Counted from the first letter of the stretch, positions 35,354 to 45,184 are shown. The stretch is DNA of 64,000 nt from Gaiellasilicea sp963731615 (GCA_963731615.1 CAVSWD010000008.1:310001-374000); one strand, 5' to 3'. Made by a program: numbers and translations. Notes: generated from the sequence alone by a model not told the origin.

Positions 35354-35382
35354 AAAAGCACGAGGCCCCGTTCAACGGGGCC
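35354..35382 (-). terminator. Hairpin with T run between ftsZ and gcvT
   Basis: GGCCCCG / CGGGGCC with a TTCAA-type loop (35364-35382) is followed in the minus direction by CTCGTGCTTTTCC, a short U run. It may end the dcw transcript, or act as the expression platform of the leader just upstream, since gcvT starts 22 bases later. Confidence 0.7.
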
Positions 35383-35396
35383 CCGTAACCGGGTCT

Positions 35397-35449
35397 CCTA
35401 TGCCGACCGGGCAGTCGGCCAGAAGGGCATAGGCGCGAGATACCGCGCC
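35397..35449 (-). promoter_or_regulatory. Candidate structured RNA leader of the gcv operon
   Basis: On the minus strand two adjacent helices can be drawn. The hairpin GGCGCG / CGCGCC (loop GTATCT) is followed by a two-part stem: CCTAT pairs with ATAGG, enclosing a 9-base one-sided bulge and GCCGAC / GTCGGC with a six-base loop (TGCCCG). Downstream is the terminator-like hairpin at 35364-35382 and then gcvT. This aptamer-then-terminator order is that of transcriptional riboswitches. It lacks the two conserved glycine-riboswitch cores I know, so the ligand is not assigned. Structure by eye only. Confidence 0.5.
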
Positions 35450-35472
35450 CGCCCGAAGTTCAAACCTGCGGC

Positions 35473-36540
35473 TCAGTCCTCGCGCAAGAAGGATGGGATC
35501 TCGAGCTCGCTGTCCGTTGGCTCGGAGGCGGGGCGCTCGCTCGGAGCGCCGGCGGTGGCGGCGGTCGGGGTGTCGACACGTCGACGCCGGCTGCGCCCGC
35601 CGAAGCCCGTCGCGATCACGGTCACGCGCACCTCGTCACCGAGCGTGTCGTCGATGACGGCGCCGAAGATCACGTTCGCGCTCTGGTCGGCCGCGCCCGT
35701 CACGACCTCTGCCGCCTCGTTCACCTCGAAGAGGCCGAGCTCGGTGCCGCCGGTGACGTTCAGGAGGATCCCGGTCGCGCCGTCGACCGACTGCTCGAGC
35801 AGCGGCGAGGAGACGGCGGTGCGAGCGGCCTCGGCGGCGCGGTTCTCGCCCGAGGCGACGCCGATTCCCATCAGCGCCGAGCCGGCGTCGCGCATGATCG
35901 TGCGCACATCGGCGAAGTCGAGGTTGACGATGCCGGGGACGGTGATCAGGTCGGTGATGCCCTGGACGCCCTGGCGGAGGATGTCGTCCGCGATCCGGAA
36001 CGCCTCGGTGACGGGGGTCTTCCGCTCGACCACCTGCAGGAGGCGGTCGTTCTCGATCACGATCAGCGTGTCGACGCGGTCGCGCAGGTTCTGGATCCCG
36101 ACCTCGGCCTGCTCGGATCGCCTGCGGCCCTCGAACGCGAACGGCTTCGTGACGACGCCGACGGTGAGGGCCTCGAGCTCGCGCCCGAGCTCGGCGACGA
36201 TCGGGGCCCCGCCGGTGCCGGTGCCGCCGCCCTCGCCGGCCGTGACGAAGATCATGTCGGCGCCCTTCAAGGCTTCCTTCAGCTCGTCCCGGCTCTCCTG
36301 GGCCGCAGCGTGCCCGACCGCCGGGTCCGCACCCGCGCCGAGCCCGCGCGTCGCCTGCGAGCCGATGTGAATCTTCACGTCCGCGTCCGCCATCAGGAGC
36401 GCCTGCGCATCCGTGTTGACCGCGATGAACTCCACGCCGCTGAGACCGGCGTCGACCATCCGGTTGACGGCGTTCGTGCCGCCGCCGCCGACGCCGACGA
36501 CCTTGATCACTGCGAGGTAGTTACCGGATGGGTCTCTCAT
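35473..36540 (-). CDS. ftsZ: Cell division protein FtsZ
   Basis: This is a 355-residue tubulin homologue. It has IKVVGVGGGGTNAVNRM at the start, the GTP-binding GGGTGTG at 104-110, the T7 region in the LDFADVRTIM segment, and a variable linker. The C-terminal peptide SELEIPSFLRED binds partner proteins. It polymerises into the Z ring at midcell. It is the last dcw gene, with its own sigma70-like promoter upstream (36616-36644). No ftsA is present, as usual in Actinobacteria. Confidence 0.98.
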   Translation of the reverse strand: MRDPSGNYLAVIKVVGVGGGGTNAVNRMVDAGLSGVEFIAVNTDAQALLMADADVKIHIGSQATRGLGAGADPAVGHAAAQESRDELKEALKGADMIFVTAGEGGGTGTGGAPIVAELGRELEALTVGVVTKPFAFEGRRRSEQAEVGIQNLRDRVDTLIVIENDRLLQVVERKTPVTEAFRIADDILRQGVQGITDLITVPGIVNLDFADVRTIMRDAGSALMGIGVASGENRAAEAARTAVSSPLLEQSVDGATGILLNVTGGTELGLFEVNEAAEVVTGAADQSANVIFGAVIDDTLGDEVRVTVIATGFGGRSRRRRVDTPTAATAGAPSERPASEPTDSELEIPSFLRED

Positions 36541-36615
36541 CGTCTGGGTGTCTCGACGTCGCTCGACCTGAAGCTCGACTTGAGCATCGGGGTGACGTCG
36601 TTCCTTTCCGCGTGG

Positions 36616-36644
36616 AGGTTACGTCTCCTTGGTCGGCCTGTCAA
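36616..36644 (-). promoter_or_regulatory. Sigma70-type promoter before ftsZ
   Basis: On the minus strand TTGACA at 36644-36639 is followed after exactly 17 bases by TAACCT at 36621-36616, a near-consensus -35/-10 pair. It lies in the 112-base gap between ftsQ and ftsZ, where an extra promoter for ftsZ is common. Confidence 0.7.
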
Positions 36645-36652
36645 CGAAAGTC

Positions 36653-37513
36653 TCATGGCTCGGTCGAGGTGGTAACCTCAACCTCAAGCTGAGAGTTGAG
36701 GTTGTCGCCTGCGACCGGACGGGCCGGCAGGCTGACGTCGAGGTACCCCGTCGCGCCGACGAGAGAAGGGAGCACGCGCCGCGCGACCTCGAGCTTGAGG
36801 AGCAGGTCGGTCGCGTCGCCGAGGCGCAGGTCGATCCCGGGCCGGAGCTTCAGGGTCAGCTGCGCCCCGTCGGCCAGCACCGAGTTGACGGCGAACGGCA
36901 GCGGCCTCGCTGCCAGCGGTGCCACCGCCGCCACGGCACGCCGCGGGAGCCCGCGCAACGACTCGCCGACCACGACCTGCTGGCCCCGCTTCAGCCAGAT
37001 CCGCGGCAGGCGTGGAAGTGACCCGCGCTCGAGCGCGGCGACCACACGGCCTCCGGCGGCCACGAGCCAGGACGACGCGCCCTGCCTCAGCACGGCAACC
37101 GGTAGTTCGGGCACGACTGTGATCCGCAGCGTGTTCGGAAAGCTGCGGTCGAAGGAAACGGCGGCGACCATCGGCACCCGCCCGACGCGATCCCGGAGCT
37201 CGCCAAGATCGAGCGCCAGCAGGCTGTCGCCGACCTCGGGTGCGAGCACCTTCCGCACGTCCGCGGCGACGTCGGGCTGAACCCCTTCGACGGCGAGCGT
37301 CCGCACGGCGAACGCCGACGTGCCGCGGGCGACGGCGTACAGGCCGCCGGCGAGCGCGAGCAGCAGGAAGCCGATCGCGAGCGATCGGCCGGAGGGAGCG
37401 ATCCGGGACAGCTCGAGGCGATCACCACGCTGGCGGCGCGGGAACTGGACGACCGCAGTTGCCGCGCGCCCTCGCGGGCGCGAGCGGTTCCGTGATCCTC
37501 TCCCTCCGGCCAC
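36653..37513 (-). CDS. ftsQ: Cell division protein FtsQ (POTRA domain)
   Basis: This is a 286-residue bitopic protein. The proposed GTG start at 37513 gives MAGGRGSRNRSRPRGRAATA as a basic cytoplasmic leader. A membrane helix follows (SLAIGFLLLALAGGLYAVA), then the POTRA domain (FAVRTLAVEGVQPDVAADVRKVLAPEVGDSLLALDLG is spread over 40 residues) and the FtsQ-type domain with VSFDRSFPNTLRITVVPELPVA. The position between murB and ftsZ supports the call. Start is not well fixed by a ribosome site. Confidence 0.85.
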   Translation of the reverse strand: MAGGRGSRNRSRPRGRAATAVVQFPRRQRGDRLELSRIAPSGRSLAIGFLLLALAGGLYAVARGTSAFAVRTLAVEGVQPDVAADVRKVLAPEVGDSLLALDLGELRDRVGRVPMVAAVSFDRSFPNTLRITVVPELPVAVLRQGASSWLVAAGGRVVAALERGSLPRLPRIWLKRGQQVVVGESLRGLPRRAVAAVAPLAARPLPFAVNSVLADGAQLTLKLRPGIDLRLGDATDLLLKLEVARRVLPSLVGATGYLDVSLPARPVAGDNLNSQLEVEVTTSTEP

Positions 37514-37544
37514 GAGGCGGGTTTCGCCGCGGCGGCAGCGGTTC

Positions 37545-38420
37545 CTACGTCGCGGTGATCGGGCCGAGCAGCTCGCACCTCGTGCTCGAGCTCGACGCCG
37601 AACTGCTCGCGGGCGCGGCGGCGCGCCTCGGACATCAGCGCCAGCGCGTCCGCGGTGGTCGCGCCGCCCGCGTTCTCGATGAAGTTGGCGTGCTATCGGC
37701 GAGATCACGGCGCCGCCGATCCGGTGTCCCTTCAGGCCGCTGGCCTCGAGCATCTGGCCCGCGCCGAGCTCGTGGTCGGGGTTCTTGAAGACGCTGCCGA
37801 ACGTTCGCTTGTTCGTCGGCTGGGTCGCCTTGCGCTGCGCAATCAGCTCGGCGACCGTGGACTTGATCTCCTGCCGTGGCCGCGGCGTCAGCCGGTACGT
37901 GACCTCGGCGACTACCGCCGTTCTCGGGCAACGCAGAGTGGCGGTACGAGAGCCCGAGGCCGGCCGGCTCGAACCAGACCGCGCCCTGCGCCGTGACGAC
38001 CTTGGCGCGGAGAAGGATGTCCGACCAGTCGCTGCCGTAGGCGCCCGCGTTCATCCGCACGCCGCCGCCGGCGGTCCCCGGGATCGCGCAGGCGAACTCG
38101 AAGCCGCCGAGGCCAGCTGCCCGCGCCTGGTGGAGGCAGACGGCGTTCGTTGCACCGCCGCCCGCGATCAGGATGTCCCCTCGGACGCGGACGGAGGCAA
38201 GCTCGCCGCCGAGCCTGAGCACGAGCGCGTCGACGCCCTCATCGGCGGCGAGCAGGTTCGAGCCGAGCCCGACTGTCGCGACCGAGAGGTCGCGCTCGGC
38301 TGCCCAGGCAAGCGCCCGCTCGAGCTCGGCGAACGTCGACGGCTTCGCGAACGCGCGCGCCGGGCCGCCGGTGCCGATCGTCGTCAGCTTCGCGAGCGCT
38401 ACGCCCTCCTCGAGCTTCAC
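37545..38420 (-). CDS. murB: UDP-N-acetylmuramate dehydrogenase, three frameshifts
   Basis: This is about 290 residues after repair. FAD-binding part: TTIGTGGPARAFAKP, GLGSNLLAADEG, LIAGGGATNAVC, EFACAIPGTAGGGVRMNAGA. The following part is broken near 37930, 37700 and 37570. Reading onward in the correct frames gives RKATQPTNKRTFGSVFKNPD, MLEASGLKGHRIGGAVISP and ALMSEARRRAREQFGVELEHEV, all family sequence, ending ELLGPITAT. The start GTG overlaps murC by 4 bases. It reduces the enolpyruvyl group of UDP-GlcNAc to give UDP-MurNAc. Confidence 0.85.
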
Positions 38421-39590
38421 CGGAGCGCCTCCAAGATCAGCGAACCAGCACGCTCGACGTCGCCCGCACCGACGGTGAGCACGAGGTCGCTCGGCCGCGC
38501 CCAGGACGCGACGATCCTCGCGCCGTCCTCGACCGCGGGCGTCCAGCCCGGCTCGAAGCCCCGGCCGCAGCGCGTCGACGACGAGCTTGCCGTCGACGCC
38601 TGCGATCGGCTGCTCTCGCGGGCCTGGTAGATCTCGGTCACGCAGACCGCGTCAGCGGCCGAGAGCGCAGTGCCGAGCTCGTGCGCGAGGTGCCTGCGTG
38701 CGGGAGTAGAGATGCGGCTGGAAGAGGACGAGCACCCGACCTTCGGTCCGCTCCCGCGCGGCCGCGACGGTCGCCTCGATCTCGCTCGGGTGGTGCGCGT
38801 AGTCGTCGACGACGGTGACGCCACCCCGCTCGCCGACGAGCTCGAAGCGGCGGCCGGCGCCGCGGAAGCGCGCAAGCACAGGCTCGGCGTCGGCGCGCTC
38901 GACACCGGCCAGCTCGAGGGCGGCGAGCGCGGTGGCGGCGTTGCGCCGGTTGTGCTCGCCAGGGACCGCCAGCTCGAATGCGACCGGCTCCAGCTGCCAC
39001 CCTCGCACCGCGTGCGGCGCGCTCGCGAGCCAGCTCTCGAACATATCGTCGACCTCGGCGGTCGACGCGAACGTGGAGTGGTGGTCGAGCTCGACGTTCG
39101 TGACCACCGCGATCTCGGGCCGCAGGTGCTCGACGGTGCGGTCGGACTCGTCCCCCTCGACGACGAGCCACCCCTCCCCTGCGCCGGCATTGCCGCCGAG
39201 CTGAGCGATCTCGCCGCCGACGAGCCAGGCCGGATCGAGGCCGAGCTCGGCGAGGACGAACGCGATCATGCCGGACGTCGTCGTCTTGCCGTGCGCGCCG
39301 GCGACGACGATCGCACGTCGGAGTGAGACGAGCTCGGCGAGAAAGTCCGCCCGCGACCGCCCGGCGACGGCCGGATACGCGCTCGAGACGACCGCCTCCC
39401 AACCCTCGGGCACGACGGGCTCCGGAGCCAGCACGATCTCCGCCTCGACGAGCGGCCGCAGGTACGGGGTCTGCACCCGGTCCCAGCCGCCGACTTCGGC
39501 CCCCCACGCCCGAGCGAGCAGGGCATACGACGACATCCCCGCCCCGCCGATCCCGACGAACCAGAGTCGCCTACCGGCGAGCGGCTGCAA
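38417..39590 (-). CDS. murC: UDP-N-acetylmuramate--L-alanine ligase, frameshifted
   Basis: This is about 390 residues. GIGGAGMSSYALLARAWGAEV (Rossmann part), VVAGAHGKTTTSGMIA (P-loop), LVVEGDESDRTVEHLRPEIA, NVELDHHSTFASTAEVDD, and VTVVDDYAHHPSEIEATVAA are clear. The frame breaks near 38690 and twice between 38640 and 38560; the correct C-terminus HLAHELGTALSAADAVCVTE and GFEPGWTPAVEDGARIVASW is found in other frames. A TTG at 39590 is the apparent start; it overlaps murG by 20 bases. It adds L-Ala to UDP-MurNAc. Confidence 0.88.
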
Positions 39591-40662
39591 GCTCGATCAG
39601 CTCCTCCGCGATCTCCTCCGCCGCGAGCGGGCGCGCCATCGCCAGCATCGACTCGCGCATCGCCGCCAGCCGGGCCGGGTCGGCCAGGAGCTCTTCGACG
39701 AGCGCCGGCGCGCGGTCGAGCTCGGCTTCGGGGACGACGATCGCGCCGCCGCCGCGCTCGAAGTGCCGCGCGTTCAGTGTCTGATGGTCGGCTGTCGCAT
39801 GCGGGTAGGGGACGAGGACGGCAGGCGTGCCGGCGGCGGCAAGCTCCCAGACGGTGCCGCCCGCCCGGGACACGGCCAGGTCGGGAGCCGCGAGCGCGGC
39901 GCCGAACTCGTCGGTCGAAGAGACGAGCACATACTCGTCGCGCTGCACCTGGACGCGCAGCCGGTCGTAGTCACGTTCGCCCGAGACGTGGAGCACGGCG
40001 GGGCCGGCGGCGCCGTACGTCTCGACGGCGAAGTCGTTGAGGCTGCGAGCGCCTGCGAGAGCGCCGAAGAAGGCGACGACAGGGCGGTCGGCGGGCAGCC
40101 CGAAGCGGCGCCGCCCCTCCTCCTGCGAGACGCCTCGGTGGGCAACCGGTACGGGCCGGCCGGTGACGCGGTACTTGCTCCCGTCGCGGCCCGAGATCGG
40201 ATAGGCGAGGAAGACGCGCCGGGCGAGCGGTGCGGCCAGCCGGTTCGCGAGCCCGAGATGCGCGTCGGCCTCGGTCAGCGCAGCCGGCAGCTTCCGCCGC
40301 CACGCGGCGTAGACCATCGGCCCGGCGACGTAGCCGCCCCCGCCGAGGACGACGTGGGGCCGGCGCCGATCGAGGATCGCGGCGCAGGCCCTCGGCGCGC
40401 GCACGGCGGTCAGGAGCGAGCGCAGCAGCGCGACGGATGGGCGGCGGGGAAAGCCCGAGATCGCGAACGTGTCCAGCTCGTACCCCGCTGCCGGGACGAG
40501 CCTAGCCTCGACGCGATCCGGCGACCCGGCGAACGTCACCGTGACGCCGCGCTCTCGCAGCGCTTCCGCCACCGCGAGCGACGGCAGGACGTGACCTGCC
40601 GTTCCGCCGGCCGCGATCAGAGCTCTCAGCTCTTCGTCCTGCCTTCTGGGGAGCGCGCTCAT
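39571..40662 (-). CDS. murG: UDP-N-acetylglucosamine--MurNAc-pentapeptide-undecaprenol transferase
   Basis: This is a 363-residue protein from the ATG at 40662; an in-frame upstream ATG is rejected because it would reach far into ftsW. LIAAGGTAGHVLPSLAVAEA (GT-B N-terminal loop), RPHVVLGGGGYVAGPMV, ALTEADAHLGLANRLAAPLA, and the sugar-nucleotide part SRAGGTVWELAAAGTPAVLV and YPHATADHQTLNARHFE are complete. It makes lipid II from lipid I on the inner membrane face. Confidence 0.95.
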   Translation of the reverse strand: MSALPRRQDEELRALIAAGGTAGHVLPSLAVAEALRERGVTVTFAGSPDRVEARLVPAAGYELDTFAISGFPRRPSVALLRSLLTAVRAPRACAAILDRRRPHVVLGGGGYVAGPMVYAAWRRKLPAALTEADAHLGLANRLAAPLARRVFLAYPISGRDGSKYRVTGRPVPVAHRGVSQEEGRRRFGLPADRPVVAFFGALAGARSLNDFAVETYGAAGPAVLHVSGERDYDRLRVQVQRDEYVLVSSTDEFGAALAAPDLAVSRAGGTVWELAAAGTPAVLVPYPHATADHQTLNARHFERGGGAIVVPEAELDRAPALVEELLADPARLAAMRESMLAMARPLAAEEIAEELIELAAARR

Positions 40663-41748
40663 CCGTGGCGATGTTAAGGAGGATGCCGACACCCGCGAGC
40701 AGGACGACGAGGCTCGAGCCGCCGTAGGACAGGAACGGCAAGGGGATTCCGGTCAGCGGGGCAACGCCCAGCACGGCCGCGAGGTTGACCGCCGCCTGGC
40801 CGCAGACGAGCGAGGTGATCCCGGCAGCGAGCAGCTTCCCGAACGGGTCTCGGCAGTGCAGCGCGACCGTGAAGCCGGCGAACGCGAAGAGCGCGAACGC
40901 TCCGATCACGGCCGTCGTGCCGATCAGGCCGAGCTCCTCGCCGATCACGGCCAGGATCATGTCGGTCTGCTGCTCGGGTAGATAGTTGATCTTCTGGACG
41001 CCCTCGCCGAGCCCCTTGCCGGTGAGCCCGCCCGAGCCGATCCCGATCATCGCCTGGACTGTCTGGAAGCCGGCGTTCTCCGGGTCGCTCCAGGGGTCGA
41101 GGAAGCTGAAGACGCGGGCGCGGCGATAGGGCTCCATCCAGATCCCTGCCAGACCGGCCGCGACCGCAAGGGCGCCGCCGCGCCGCCAGCGTCCTGCCGG
41201 GGACGCCGGCGACGACGAGCATCCCGGCGAGCATCAGCATCAGCGCGATGGTGGTGCCGAGATCGGGCTCGAGCATGATCAGCAGGCCGAAGACGGTTGC
41301 GAGCATCCCGATCGGGCGCCAGAGCTCGCCGAGGTTCCGGGGCGCGCCGTTCCGCGCCAGATAGGCGGCGGCGAAGACGAGCAGCGCCAGCTTCGCGAGC
41401 TCGGAGGGCTGGAACGTTGCCGGGCCGAAGTCGAGCCAGCGCCGCGCGCCGTTGATCTCTGGGGCGACGACGAGCACCGCGACGCAGAGGCCGATCGCGG
41501 TGAGTACGAGCGGCAGGGCCAGCAACCGCAGCTTCCGGTGGTCGAAGCGCGCGGCGGCGACGAGCAGCGCGACTCCCAGCGACGGCGTAGATCCCCTGGC
41601 GCTTGAGGAACGTGACGGGATCGCCGTTGCCGAGCGCGGCGGCGGCCGAGGTGGCGCTGTAGACCATCACGAGGCCGAACGCGACCAGTCCCAGCGTCAC
41701 GAGGACGAGCAGGCGTGCCTCGAGCTGGCCTCGCTGTGGAGACGTCAC
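40502..41748 (-). CDS. ftsW: Lipid II polymerase/flippase-family protein FtsW, two frameshifts
   Basis: This is a SEDS-family membrane protein of about 360 residues before an overlong tail. The GTG at 41748 overlaps the murD stop. LVTLGLVAFGLVMVYSATSA is the first helix. The frame breaks near 41585 and near 41195, and the rest is in other frames: GARRWLDFGPATFQPSELAK, LVVAGVPGR and PENAGFQTVQAMIGIGSGG. LTGIPLPFLSYGGSSLVVLL carries the signature PFLSYGGSS. The natural stop is probably the TGA at 40661-40659 that overlaps the murG ATG; as read, the frame stays open to 40502. Confidence 0.85.
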
Positions 41749-42933
41749 CCTTGGAGGTTCTCTACGAGCCTCCTGAACTCCTTTCCACGGTGCTCGAAGT
41801 CCGTGAACTGGTCGTAGCTCGCGCACGCCGGCGAGAGCAGAACGATCTCTCCCGACTGGGCCGCGCCCGCGGCTTCGGTGACCGCGCGATCGAGCGTCGT
41901 CGAGAGCAGAAACGGCACGCTCGCGTGGCCGAGATCGGTCGGCGAGCGGCTCGGCGGCCTCGCCGATCAGGTACGCGGTGACGACGTTCGCCCGGGCGAC
42001 GTCCTGCGCGAACTCGTCGAAGCGCTCGCCCTTGAGCGAGCCGCCGAGGATGAGCTGCAGCGGCGCCTCGAACGCGGTCAGTGCCTGGCGTGCCGCGGCC
42101 GTGTTGGTCGCCTTCGAGTCGTTGACAAAACGGACACCCGCGATCTCGGCGACCAGCTCGAGCCGGTGCGGGACACCCGGAAACGTGCGAAGCGCGTCAG
42201 CGATCACGTCGTCGCCGATCCCGGCTGCGCGGGCGGCTGCGGTCGCCGCGGCGGCGTTCTCGCGGTTGTGACGGCCGGGGATGAGCGGCTCGGCGGGAAG
42301 CTCGTCGTCGGCCGAGAACTCCACGCGCCGGGCCGACCCCGGGACCGGCCCGAAGCCGCGGGGGACGATCGCGACGTCCTCCCCCGTCTGGTTCTCGAAG
42401 ATCCGCAGCTTCGCCGCCCGGTAGGCCTCGAAGGTGCCGTGGCGATCGAGGTGATCGGGCTCGAGGTTCAGCAGGACGGCGATGCGCGGCCGGAACGCGT
42501 CGACGTCCTCGAGCTGGAAGCTCGACAGCTCGCAAACGATCCAGTCAGCCGCTCCGACGGCTCCGACGAGCTCGCTCAACGCGGTGCCGACGTTGCCGGC
42601 CGTCCGCGAGCTCAGCATCGCGCCGAGCAACTCCGTTGTGGTCGTCTTCCCGTTCGTGCCGGTGACCCCGACGATCGGGTTCGGGAGCAAGCGCGACGCG
42701 AGCTCGATCTCGCTCCAGACCGGGATCCCTCGCTCTCGCGCCCCGGCGACGAGCGGTGCCTCGCCGGGCACACCGGGGCTCTTGACGAGCGCGTCGACAC
42801 CGTCGAGGAGATCGAGATCGGTGTCGTTTCCGAGCGTTCGGTCGGCGGCGACGACCGCAACGCGGTGCGCCTCGAGCGCCGCCTGCGCCGCCCGCCCCGA
42901 GCGCGCCAGGCCGAGCATGAGCACCTTCCTCAT
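41745..42933 (-). CDS. murD: UDP-N-acetylmuramoylalanine--D-glutamate ligase, one frameshift
   Basis: This is about 395 residues. VLMLGLARSGRAAQAALEAH, VGVTGTNGKTTTTELLGAML, WIVCELSSFQLEDVDAFRP, LLNLEPDHLDRHGTFEAYRA and RFVNDSKATNTAAARQALTA are all family sequence. The frame breaks near 41940; the end resumes with LLSTTLDRAVTEAAGAAQSG and CASYDQFTDFEHRGKEFRRL, ending at TGA 41745. It adds D-Glu to UDP-MurNAc-L-Ala. The start overlaps mraY and the end overlaps ftsW by 4 bases. Confidence 0.93.
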
Positions 42934-43946
42934 TCCAGCTGGAAGTCGAGGAAATAGCGGTAGTAGAGGACGAAGCCCGACGCGCAGAGGATCGCGGCGA
43001 CGATCCAGAAGCGCACCATGATCTTCGTCTCCGACCAGGCTTTCATCTCGAAGTGATGGTGGATCGGCGCGATCAGGAAGACGCGGCGGCCCCAGTACTT
43101 GAAGCTGACCGTCTGGATGATCACGGAGAGCGCCTCGACCACGTAGATGCCCCCGATCAGCACCAGCAACGCCTCGGTGCCGGTCACGATCGCGAAGCCC
43201 GCCAGCGCACCGCCGAACGCCATCGAGCCGGTGTCGCCCATGAAGACCTCGGCGGGGAAGGCGTTGTACCAGAGGAAGCCGATCGCGGCCCCGATCAGCG
43301 CCGCCGCGAAGATCGCGAGATCGAGCTGGAAGGTCGAGCGCTCGCCGATGTCGCCCGAGCGAATGTAGGCGATCACGGTGATCCCCAGGAAGGTGAGCAG
43401 CGAGATGATCCCCGTGCCAGCGGCGAGCCCGTCGATCCCGTCGGTGAGGTTGGCGCCGTTCGCGGCGCCGGCGATGATGAGGAAGAGGAAGGGGTAGTAG
43501 GCCCACGAGAGCGGGATGTCGATGTTCGCGACCGGAACGTAGATGGACGTATCCAGTTGGCTCTGCGAGTTGACGGCGAAGCCGACGACGACGGTGACTC
43601 CGGCGAGCAGCAGCAGCTTCCAGCGCCCCGAGAGCCCGAGCGAACGACGGTGCCTGAGCTTGATGAAGTCGTCGACGAAGCCGATCGCGCCGCAGCCGAC
43701 GGCGAGGAAGAGCACCGTCAGGGCCGGCAGCGTGAACTTCGAGAGCGCGAGAAATGGCAGCACCGCGCAGAGGAGGATCAGGAGACCGCCCATCACCGGC
43801 GTCCCCTGCTTGACGACGTGGCCGACGGGGCCCTCCTCGCGGATCGGCTGACCGAGCTCGTTTCGGCGCAGGAACTCGATGAACTTCGGGCCGATCACGA
43901 CGGAGACGACCATCGCGATCAGCCCGGCGATGAAGACGCGGACCAT
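42930..43946 (-). CDS. mraY: Phospho-N-acetylmuramoyl-pentapeptide-transferase
   Basis: This is a 338-residue, ten-helix membrane enzyme. The catalytic motifs are present: FVDDFIKLRHRRSLGLSGR (the DD pair), NLTDGIDGLAAGTG, GDTGSMAFGGALA, and the C-terminal APIHHHFEMKAWSETKIM with the HHH motif. No frameshift is seen. It transfers phospho-MurNAc-pentapeptide to undecaprenyl phosphate to form lipid I. Confidence 0.97.
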   Translation of the reverse strand: MVRVFIAGLIAMVVSVVIGPKFIEFLRRNELGQPIREEGPVGHVVKQGTPVMGGLLILLCAVLPFLALSKFTLPALTVLFLAVGCGAIGFVDDFIKLRHRRSLGLSGRWKLLLLAGVTVVVGFAVNSQSQLDTSIYVPVANIDIPLSWAYYPFLFLIIAGAANGANLTDGIDGLAAGTGIISLLTFLGITVIAYIRSGDIGERSTFQLDLAIFAAALIGAAIGFLWYNAFPAEVFMGDTGSMAFGGALAGFAIVTGTEALLVLIGGIYVVEALSVIIQTVSFKYWGRRVFLIAPIHHHFEMKAWSETKIMVRFWIVAAILCASGFVLYYRYFLDFQLE

Positions 43947-45184
43947 TAACCGGACTCGTTCGCCAGTGCCGGGGCGATGCCTTCGAGGCCGACCGACCGG
44001 GACGCCTTGACGAGCACGGCGTCGCCGGGGCGGACGAGCGCCCGGGCGGTCGCGAGCGCGGCCGGTGCGTCGGGCTCCCAGGCATCCGTGCCGTAGAGGC
44101 GCGCGAGCTCACCCACCGCCACCATCTCGATCCCGAGCTCGCCGGCGAGCTCGGCGAGCTCGCGGTGATGCCGCTCCTCGTGCTCGCCGAGCTCCGCCAT
44201 CCCGCCGAGAATCGCGACCAGCCGTCGGCCGGAGCCGCGCTCGGCCAGGTGCCGGAGCGCCGCCTCCATCGACGTCGGGTTCGCGTTGTAGGCGTCGTTG
44301 ACGACGAAGCCGCCTCCCGCGAGCTCGAGCTCCTCCCCGCGCCAGCGCGAGAGCGTGACGGTGGCCGCGCTGCCGGCGAGGCGGTCGAGCGGGAGGCCGA
44401 GCGCCTCGTACGCGGTCAGGGCGGTGAGCGCGTTCTGCGCCTGGTGGCGCGAGGTGAGCGGGAAGCGGATTCGCTCGCCGGCGAAGAGGATGTGCGCGCC
44501 GTCCTCGCGCAGCTCGACGTCGACCGGACCGACGCGGTGGAGCTCGAGGTCGTCCCGCAGATACGGATCGAGCTCGGCCGAGTGCGGCACGACGGCGATG
44601 CCGTCCTCCGGCAGCGCCGCCAGCAGCTCGGCCTTCGAGCGTGCGACGCCGTCGACCGAGCCGACGAGCTCGAGGTGTACCGGCCCGATCGCGGTGATGA
44701 CGCCGACGTGAGGCCGGGCGATTTCGCACAGCTCCGCGATCTGGCCGAAGCCGCGCATGCCCATCTCGACGATGCAGATCTCCGTCTCCGGCTCGACGCG
44801 GCCTAGCGTGAGCGGGACGCCGAGCTCGGCGTTGTAGCTGCCCTCGGTCGCGACGGTGGATGCCACGGGCGCGCAGAGCGCCGCCAGGATGTCCTTCGTC
44901 GACGTCTTGCCGGTCGAGCCCGTCACGCCGACGAAGCGGGCGGAGCTCCGTCCGCGCAGAAGCCGGCCGATGTTCGCCATCGCCGCGTACTCGTCGTGCG
45001 GGACGAGCGTCGCCGCACCCCGATCCTTGGCCTGCTCGACGAACTCGCGGCCACCGCGGATCGCGACGAAGAGATCGCCGGGTCCGACACGACGGGAGTC
45101 GATCTCGAGACCCGTCAGCTCGCCGGCGCCCTGGAGCTCGCCCAGCTCCAGCGCGCGGAGCTCCTCGACGGAGACCATGATCAC
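43946..45184 (-). CDS. murF: UDP-N-acetylmuramoyl-tripeptide--D-alanyl-D-alanine ligase
   Basis: This is a 412-residue Mur ligase. LEIDSRRVGPGDLFVAIRGG, FVGVTGSTGKTSTKDILAAL (P-loop), CIVEMGMRGFGQIAELCEIA, VVNDAYNANPTSMEAALRHL and LGGMAELGEHEERHHRELAE place it in MurF. The C-terminal glycine-rich domain ends in VLVKASRSVGLEGIAPALA. GTG start at 45184 overlaps the murE stop by 4 bases; an ATG 6 bases further in is the alternative. It adds D-Ala-D-Ala to UDP-MurNAc-tripeptide. Confidence 0.96.
   Translation of the reverse strand: MIMVSVEELRALELGELQGAGELTGLEIDSRRVGPGDLFVAIRGGREFVEQAKDRGAATLVPHDEYAAMANIGRLLRGRSSARFVGVTGSTGKTSTKDILAALCAPVASTVATEGSYNAELGVPLTLGRVEPETEICIVEMGMRGFGQIAELCEIARPHVGVITAIGPVHLELVGSVDGVARSKAELLAALPEDGIAVVPHSAELDPYLRDDLELHRVGPVDVELREDGAHILFAGERIRFPLTSRHQAQNALTALTAYEALGLPLDRLAGSAATVTLSRWRGEELELAGGGFVVNDAYNANPTSMEAALRHLAERGSGRRLVAILGGMAELGEHEERHHRELAELAGELGIEMVAVGELARLYGTDAWEPDAPAALATARALVRPGDAVLVKASRSVGLEGIAPALANESG

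Noticed and set aside
35354..35460. Standard tandem glycine riboswitch before gcvT
   Set aside because: The conserved purine-rich cores I know are not present on either strand; only unassigned hairpins are seen.
41047..44112. A 1000-codon open frame spanning murD and antiframe of mraY
   Set aside because: It is an artefact of GC-rich frames; mraY and murD have clear separate reading frames with an ATGA overlap.
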